Positions 59,684-64,000 of a DNA stretch of 64,000 bases are shown in pieces (within the stretch, counting starts at the first letter, position 1; each line of letters opens with the position of its first letter). The position numbers and the translations under genes were made by a program. Location: positions 1,984,001-2,048,000 of the forward strand of contig NZ_LT594324.1 in the NCBI RefSeq assembly GCF_900089605.1, given 5' to 3'. The notes under the pieces are model-generated. The model did no database searches, had not been told where the DNA came from, and was given only the letters and a program-made list of their open reading frames with translations. Source of the stretch: Micromonospora narathiwatensis (GTDB taxonomy: Bacteria; Actinomycetota; Actinomycetes; Mycobacteriales; Micromonosporaceae).

Positions 59684-60741
59684 CGGCGCGGCCCCTGCTC
59701 GACGCGCACCTGGTCGCCGACCGGGGCGCCTTTCATCTCGACGTCCGGCTCCGGATCGCCGCCGGCGAGGTGGTCGCCCTGCTCGGCCCGAACGGCGCCG
59801 GCAAGACCACCGCCCTGCGCATTCTGGCCGGGCTGCATCCGCTCGGCGCCGGGCATCTCACCCTCGACGGGGTGGACCTCGACCGGCCCGAGCGGCGGAC
59901 GTGGATCCCGCCGGAGCGGCGGCCGGTGGGCGTGGTGTTCCAGGACTACCTGCTCTTCCCGCACCTGACCGCGCTCGACAACGTCGCGTTCGGGCCGCGC
60001 CGGCGGGGCGCCGATCGGCGTACCGCCCGCGATTGGGCGCAGGGCTGGCTGGACCGGGTGGGCCTGCGCGGGCAGGCCCGGCACAAGCCGCGCCAGCTCT
60101 CCGGCGGGCAGGCCCAGCGGGTCGCCCTGGCCCGGGCGCTCGCCGTCGAGCCGACCCTGCTGCTGCTCGACGAACCCCTCGCGGCGCTGGACGCCCGGAC
60201 CCGGCTGGACACCCGCGCCGAACTCCAGCGGCACCTCGGCGAGCATCCCGGCGCCACCCTGCTGGTCACCCACGACCCGCTGGACGCCCTGGTGCTCGCC
60301 GACCGGCTGGTGATCGTCGAGCACGGGCGGGTGGTGCAGGAGGGCGACGCGGCCACCGTCACCGCCCGGCCCCGCACCGACTACGTGGCCCGGCTGGTCG
60401 GACTCAACCTGCACCGGGGCCGCGCCGACGGGCACACGGTCACCGTCGGTGGGCTCACCCTCACCGCAGCCGACCGGGTGCACGGGGACGCGTTCGTCGC
60501 CTTCGCGCCCGCCGCCGTGGCGTTGCACCCCACCCGCCCCGACGGCAGCCCGCGCAACGTGTGGCCGGCCAGCGTGGCCGGGGTGCAGCGGCACGGCGAC
60601 AACCTGCGTGTCCAGCTCGACGGGCCGATCGCCGTCGCCGCCGACGTCACCCCCGCCGCGGCGGCTCACCTGCGGCTGCACCCCGGCCAGCCGGTCTGGG
60701 CGGCGGTGAAGGCGGCGGAGACGCGGGCGTATCCGGCCTGA
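59680..60741 (+). CDS. modC: Molybdate ABC transporter, ATP-binding protein
   Basis: 353 residues. Walker A GPNGAGKTTA, Q-loop FQDYLLFPH, signature LSGGQAQRVALARAL, Walker B LLLLDEPLAALD and switch His in LLVTHDPLDA are all present. The C-terminal third (about 230-353) is a TOBE regulatory region, as in ModC. The GTG start overlaps modB by four bases. It powers molybdate import and ends the operon. Confidence 0.95.
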   Translation: MTARPLLDAHLVADRGAFHLDVRLRIAAGEVVALLGPNGAGKTTALRILAGLHPLGAGHLTLDGVDLDRPERRTWIPPERRPVGVVFQDYLLFPHLTALDNVAFGPRRRGADRRTARDWAQGWLDRVGLRGQARHKPRQLSGGQAQRVALARALAVEPTLLLLDEPLAALDARTRLDTRAELQRHLGEHPGATLLVTHDPLDALVLADRLVIVEHGRVVQEGDAATVTARPRTDYVARLVGLNLHRGRADGHTVTVGGLTLTAADRVHGDAFVAFAPAAVALHPTRPDGSPRNVWPASVAGVQRHGDNLRVQLDGPIAVAADVTPAAAAHLRLHPGQPVWAAVKAAETRAYPA

Positions 60742-60891
60742 TCGATTCGTCGTTCGCTCGGGCCGGCGTAGGCGCGGCCCAGGTCGCCGTGGCCGGCGTG
60801 ACCAACGACACATGCTCACCGCGGTTTGCCCGGGGAGAGTTGAGTTCTGCCTGGTCATCGAACCGGGGAGTGCCGACGAGAGGGGTACGGG

Positions 60892-61161
60892 GTGCCCGAG
60901 ACGACCCGCAACTGGCCGAGCCACGACGCAGTCCTGCCGGAGGACGTGACCGATCCGCTGCTGTGGCGGATGGCGTACGACGTCGCCGTGGCGCACCAGC
61001 CCGACGCGGAGGGCCGCTGTCCCAGCCTGCTCTGCGCCGGCCAGAGCGCGCCCTGTGCGCCACTGGTCAACGCCCGGCGGGCGATGCTCCTGGCCCGTGG
61101 CGGGGCACCGGGGCCCGCGCCGATCGCCGCGCAGTGGCACTGGCGGCGCGAGGCTGCCTGA
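60892..61161 (+). CDS. Small cysteine-containing protein, unknown function
   Basis: 89 residues. GTG 60892 follows GAGAGGGG. The middle carries three cysteines (EGRCPSLLCAGQSAPCAP), which might bind a metal, preceded by DPLLWRMAYDVAVAHQP and followed by PLVNARRAMLLARG. There is no signal peptide or membrane helix. The pattern of one helix, CP..C..C and an Arg-rich helix looks like a conserved actinobacterial protein, but I do not recognise a named family. It lies 150 bp after modC; that gap shows nothing notable. A hairpin follows its stop. Confidence 0.72.
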   Translation: MPETTRNWPSHDAVLPEDVTDPLLWRMAYDVAVAHQPDAEGRCPSLLCAGQSAPCAPLVNARRAMLLARGGAPGPAPIAAQWHWRREAA

Positions 61162-61173
61162 CCGGCGTCGCCG

Positions 61174-61195
61174 CGTCCCCGGGCGGCCGGGGACG
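61174..61195. terminator. Hairpin between convergent genes
   Basis: Perfect 9-bp stem CGTCCCCGG/CCGGGGACG with a GCGG loop, placed in the 39 bases between the stops of the small cysteine protein gene and the sulfatase-like gene. It probably ends transcription from both sides. Confidence 0.75.
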
Positions 61196-61200
61196 GGCGG

Positions 61201-62946
61201 TCAGTGACCGGTCTCCGGGCCGAAGGCGGCGAGGAAGCGGTCCCGGAAGGTGTCCATCCGCCACACCGGGGCGTGCGGTCCGGGGCGGAGCCCGTCGTGC
61301 CATCCCCAGCCCGCCACCCGGCGCAGCACCGCAGGGTCCTTCGCCACGATGGTGATCGGCACGTCCCGGCTGGCCCCCGCCCCGGTCACCGGGGCCGCCG
61401 GCTGGTGGTCGCCGAGGAAGACCAGCACCAGGTCGTCCCCGCCGTAGGTGAGCACGTACGAGACCAGGGTGCCGAGCGTGTACTCGACGGCGCCGCGGTA
61501 GTCGGCGCGGATCCGCGCGCCGTCCCGACGTACCACGTCCCGGGCGTCGGTGGCGCCGGTGGACGCCTCGTGGAAGATCGTTCCGTCGCCGACCGCGTCC
61601 CAGCGGACCGGCTTCGGGATCGGCGACCAGGGGGAGTGGCTGGAGACCAGGGGGATCTCTGCCATCAGCGGTTGGTGCGGCCGGGCCCGCTCCAGCCGCT
61701 GGAAGGTCGCGAGGGTGTACTGGTCCGGCATGGGCGCGTAGCTGAACCGCGGCCCCCGGTAGGCGAGACTCTCCGCGTCGTAGTACCGGTCCCAGCCGAA
61801 GAACCCGCCCTCGGGCCAGGGCTCGGTGGCGGCGGGCAGCATCCCGACGGTCTGCCAGCCGGCGCGGTGGAACGCGCCGTTCAGGGTGAGCCGGTCGCCG
61901 GCCAGCAGTTCGCCGTGCCGCTGGTTGTTGTCGATCCACACGCCGGAGAGCAGGGTGGCGTGGGCCAGCCAGCTGCCGCCGCCGAAGGTGGGTGAGGTGA
62001 GGAAGCCGCTGCGGGCGTCGTACCCCGCCGCACGCAGCCGGCGGTAGCCGTCGTCGAGCACCGCGTTGACGCCCGGTGCCAGCTCGGGCTTCTCGACGGC
62101 GTCCCGGCCGTAGCTCTCCACGAACGCGACCAGCACGTCCTTGCCGCGCAGCCCGGTCAGCAGCCGGTCACCGGGCACATCCCGGTACGCGTCGGCGGCC
62201 ACCTCGGCGGCGAACGCGGCGCGGTCGCGCAGTCCGGCGCGTACCTGACCGGCGTGCGCCGCGACCAGGGTGCTGGCGTCCCGGCCGGCGACCGGTACGC
62301 CACCGGCGAGCCGTACGCCGGCCAGGGCGCAGCCCAGCCAGAGCACGGACAGCGCCGCGACCACCCGTACGGCGCCGGCCCGGTGCCGTACGGCGAGCCG
62401 GGTCAGCCGCAGCACCGACCCGGTCATCAGGACGGGCAGCCCGACGGCGAGGAGCAGCATCCCCGCCGCCGCGGCGACCGCGCCGGCCCGCCCGACCGAG
62501 TCGGCGACGAAGCCGAAGCCGTCGTCGACCAGCCCCCAGTCGAGCAGCACGTCGAACGGCCGGTCCCGGGCCACGAAGAGGCCCAGGTCCAGCAGCCTGA
62601 GCACGGCGAGCAGCCCGAGCGCCAGGCCGAGCAGCACCGCGACCGGACGGCGTACCCGGGCCGGGAGGACGAGCAGCAGCGCCGCGGCGATCAGCCCCTC
62701 CACCGGGATCCGCAGGAACGCGGCCGGCCCGATTCGGCCCGGCTGACCCGGTACGACGAGAGCCGCGAGCACCAGCAGCGCGGCGAGACCGGTGAGCGAG
62801 CCGGCCGCGAACCGGTGCCGCCGAGTCGGCGACGCCGGGGAGCCCACCGGCCCGGTCCCGTCCGGCGGGGTGGCCGGGGTGGTGGTGGGGGACGGTCCGG
62901 TCGGCGGGTTCCCGGCGGGCCGGCGGGGGCGGGCGAGGAGTGGCAA
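61201..62946 (-). CDS. Membrane-anchored sulfatase-like / phosphoglycerol transferase-type protein
   Basis: 581 residues. The start is TTG 62946 with AAGGA six bases upstream; starts further inside are possible since the first 45 residues are Pro-rich. The N-terminal 210 residues contain about five membrane helices. The rest is an extracytoplasmic alkaline phosphatase-superfamily domain: LVAFVESYGRDAVE, PTFGGGSWLAHATLLSG (candidate nucleophile region), PLVSSHSPWSPIP and LVFLGDHQPAAPV with the metal-binding Asp-His. The layout resembles lipoteichoic acid synthase and phosphoethanolamine transferases. The substrate is unknown. The CDP-alcohol phosphatidyltransferase gene ends 37 bp upstream, so the two probably form one operon in lipid or envelope metabolism. 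Confidence 0.85.
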   Translation of the reverse strand: MPLLARPRRPAGNPPTGPSPTTTPATPPDGTGPVGSPASPTRRHRFAAGSLTGLAALLVLAALVVPGQPGRIGPAAFLRIPVEGLIAAALLLVLPARVRRPVAVLLGLALGLLAVLRLLDLGLFVARDRPFDVLLDWGLVDDGFGFVADSVGRAGAVAAAAGMLLLAVGLPVLMTGSVLRLTRLAVRHRAGAVRVVAALSVLWLGCALAGVRLAGGVPVAGRDASTLVAAHAGQVRAGLRDRAAFAAEVAADAYRDVPGDRLLTGLRGKDVLVAFVESYGRDAVEKPELAPGVNAVLDDGYRRLRAAGYDARSGFLTSPTFGGGSWLAHATLLSGVWIDNNQRHGELLAGDRLTLNGAFHRAGWQTVGMLPAATEPWPEGGFFGWDRYYDAESLAYRGPRFSYAPMPDQYTLATFQRLERARPHQPLMAEIPLVSSHSPWSPIPKPVRWDAVGDGTIFHEASTGATDARDVVRRDGARIRADYRGAVEYTLGTLVSYVLTYGGDDLVLVFLGDHQPAAPVTGAGASRDVPITIVAKDPAVLRRVAGWGWHDGLRPGPHAPVWRMDTFRDRFLAAFGPETGH

Positions 62947-62983
62947 GTCATGTCCTTCTTGGCGGGCGGCGGTGGGCCCGGTG

Positions 62984-63790
62984 TCACACCGGCTGCCGTG
63001 TGGCCAGGGGTGCCGGCCGTGTGGCCAGGGGTTGTTGTCGCGCGGCCAGGGGTGCCGATCGGGGGCGGCGGGACGGGTGGACGGCCTCGACCGCCGCGAC
63101 GGCGGGACGGTGCCGCCACAGCCAGACCACGTCGCGGCCGAACGACTCGACCAGCAGGGCCAGCGCGCCCGCGACCAGCGCGGTGGCCGCCACCGGGGGC
63201 AGCACCCCGCCGGCCGCGACCAGCAGCACCACGCCCTGGGTCGCCGCGACGACCTTGCGCCAGTGCCGCGCCGGCAGCGTGCCCCGCATCCAGGGCAGCA
63301 GCCGGCTCGCCGCGACGAAGGCGTACCGCATGCCGCCGATGGCCAGCACCCAGCCGCCGAGCGACGGTGCGAGGTGGACGCTGAGCAGCAGGATCAGGAA
63401 CGCGTCGACCTCCATGTCGAAGCGCGCGCCCAGGGCGCTCGTCGTGCCGGTACGCCGGGCCACCCGGCCGTCGACCGCGTCCAACGCCAGCGCCACGGCG
63501 GTCAGCGGGACCAGCGCCGCCACCGGCGCCGTCCCGCCCCGGCCGGACACGACCAGGGCCAGCACCCCGCCGACCAGCAGCGCCCGGGCCAGGGTCACCC
63601 GGTCGGCCGGGCCGAGCCGGTCCGCGCCGACGGCCCGCAGGCCGTGCCGGAGCAGGCCACCGAGCGCCACGCCGTACGCCAGGCCGGCGAGCCACCCCGA
63701 CACCCCGATCTCCGTCGTGCCGGCGAGCCCCGCCAACAGGACGAACTGGACGATCAGCCCGACCAGTGGGCCATTTCGAACCGTGGACAC
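62984..63790 (-). CDS. CDP-alcohol phosphatidyltransferase family protein
   Basis: 268 residues. GTG 63790 is chosen because GGAGG precedes it by four bases; a TTG at 63832 would add 14 residues. The family motif is complete: DAVDGRVAR, then eight residues, then G, three residues, D, three residues, D (LGARFDMEVD). It has about six membrane helices. Such enzymes move a phosphatidyl group from a CDP-activated donor to an alcohol, as in phosphatidylglycerol or phosphatidylinositol phosphate synthesis. The exact alcohol cannot be read from the motif. The C-terminal 30 residues are a low-complexity tail with repeats of PLA(A/T)R. Confidence 0.9.
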   Translation of the reverse strand: MSTVRNGPLVGLIVQFVLLAGLAGTTEIGVSGWLAGLAYGVALGGLLRHGLRAVGADRLGPADRVTLARALLVGGVLALVVSGRGGTAPVAALVPLTAVALALDAVDGRVARRTGTTSALGARFDMEVDAFLILLLSVHLAPSLGGWVLAIGGMRYAFVAASRLLPWMRGTLPARHWRKVVAATQGVVLLVAAGGVLPPVAATALVAGALALLVESFGRDVVWLWRHRPAVAAVEAVHPSRRPRSAPLAARQQPLATRPAPLATRQPV

Positions 63791-63881
63791 CCGGCCTCCG
63801 TGTCTATGATCGACAACCCTGTTACTCAACACGGGATAACCGGCCGTCCGGTTCGGTCCACAGTCGGAAAAGAGGAAATTC

Positions 63882-64000
63882 GTGACCGGCGATGCCCAGG
63901 CATTCTGGCTCCGCGCCCCCGGCGAGGGCGAGATCCGCCGGGTCGAGCTGCCGTCGCCCGGCCCCGGGGAGGTGCTGGTCCGGACCCGCTACTCCGGCGT
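63882..64000 (+). CDS. Zinc-type alcohol dehydrogenase (MDR family), N-terminal fragment
   Basis: The first 39 residues are in the window, starting at GTG 63882 with AGAGGAAA six bases upstream. VTGDAQAFWLRAPGEGEIRRVELPSPGPGEVLVRTRYSGV is the start of the GroES-like domain of medium-chain dehydrogenases. It is divergent from the CDP-alcohol transferase gene, with 91 bp between the starts. The catalytic part is outside the window, so the substrate is open. Confidence 0.8.
   Translation, partial: MTGDAQAFWLRAPGEGEIRRVELPSPGPGEVLVRTRYSG

Noticed and set aside
63801..63829. TTGAGT-17-TAGACA on the minus strand as promoter of the CDP-alcohol transferase gene
   Set aside because: Transcription would start within or after the GGAGG ribosome binding site of the chosen GTG start, so it does not fit.

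Overview
The window is very GC-rich actinomycete DNA with GTG and TTG starts, strong GGAGG ribosome binding sites and many 4-base start/stop overlaps. Gene content and protein style suggest a member of the Micromonosporaceae, such as Micromonospora or Salinispora. That placement is an inference from style, not a proven assignment.

Positions 1-47081 are one leftward operon encoding a modular type I polyketide synthase that ends in a cysteine-specific NRPS module. In order of transcription they are PKS A (47081 to 33222: loading module plus modules 1-2), PKS B (33232 to 15539: modules 3-5), PKS C (15492 to 4714: modules 6-7), an NRPS (4678 to 491: docking, Cy-type condensation, adenylation, PCP, thioesterase) and a drug exporter of the MFS family that runs off the left edge. 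Genes overlap or lie within 110 bp of each other, and matching docking elements fix the order A-B-C-NRPS. The loading KS has Gln in place of the active-site Cys and a malonyl-type AT, so the starter should be acetate. The AT extender order for modules 1-7 reads methylmalonyl, methylmalonyl, malonyl, malonyl, methylmalonyl, methylmalonyl, malonyl. The reductive domains predict a branched chain with an enoyl, a hydroxyl, a ketone and a terminal diene, condensed onto cysteine. The A-domain code reads DLYNLSLIWK, the classic cysteine code. The partner Cy-type domain has lost several hallmark residues, so it is unclear whether a thiazoline ring forms. This is the most interesting point in the window. 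The PKS genes are also mosaics of long, nearly identical blocks with strongly C/A-biased coding strands.

Positions 47082-50726 are the cluster border. They hold a secreted lipocalin-like protein (DUF1579-like), an AraC-type regulator, a small DUF5988 protein and a type II thioesterase. Repeated GCACCCCTA/TAGGGGTGC elements lie in front of both the PKS operon and the DUF5988/thioesterase gene pair and may be the binding sites of a pathway regulator. A MatB-like malonyl-CoA synthetase at 54137-55534 could supply extender units.

Positions 51222-64000 are otherwise mostly housekeeping: 2-oxoacid:ferredoxin oxidoreductase (korAB), a small acidic protein, a DUF1622 membrane protein, a LigB-type extradiol dioxygenase, a molybdate uptake operon with its own HTH-Mop regulator (mod genes), a small Cys-containing protein, a membrane sulfatase-like enzyme, a CDP-alcohol phosphatidyltransferase and the start of a zinc-type alcohol dehydrogenase. 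No RNA genes, insertion sequences or CRISPR arrays were seen.
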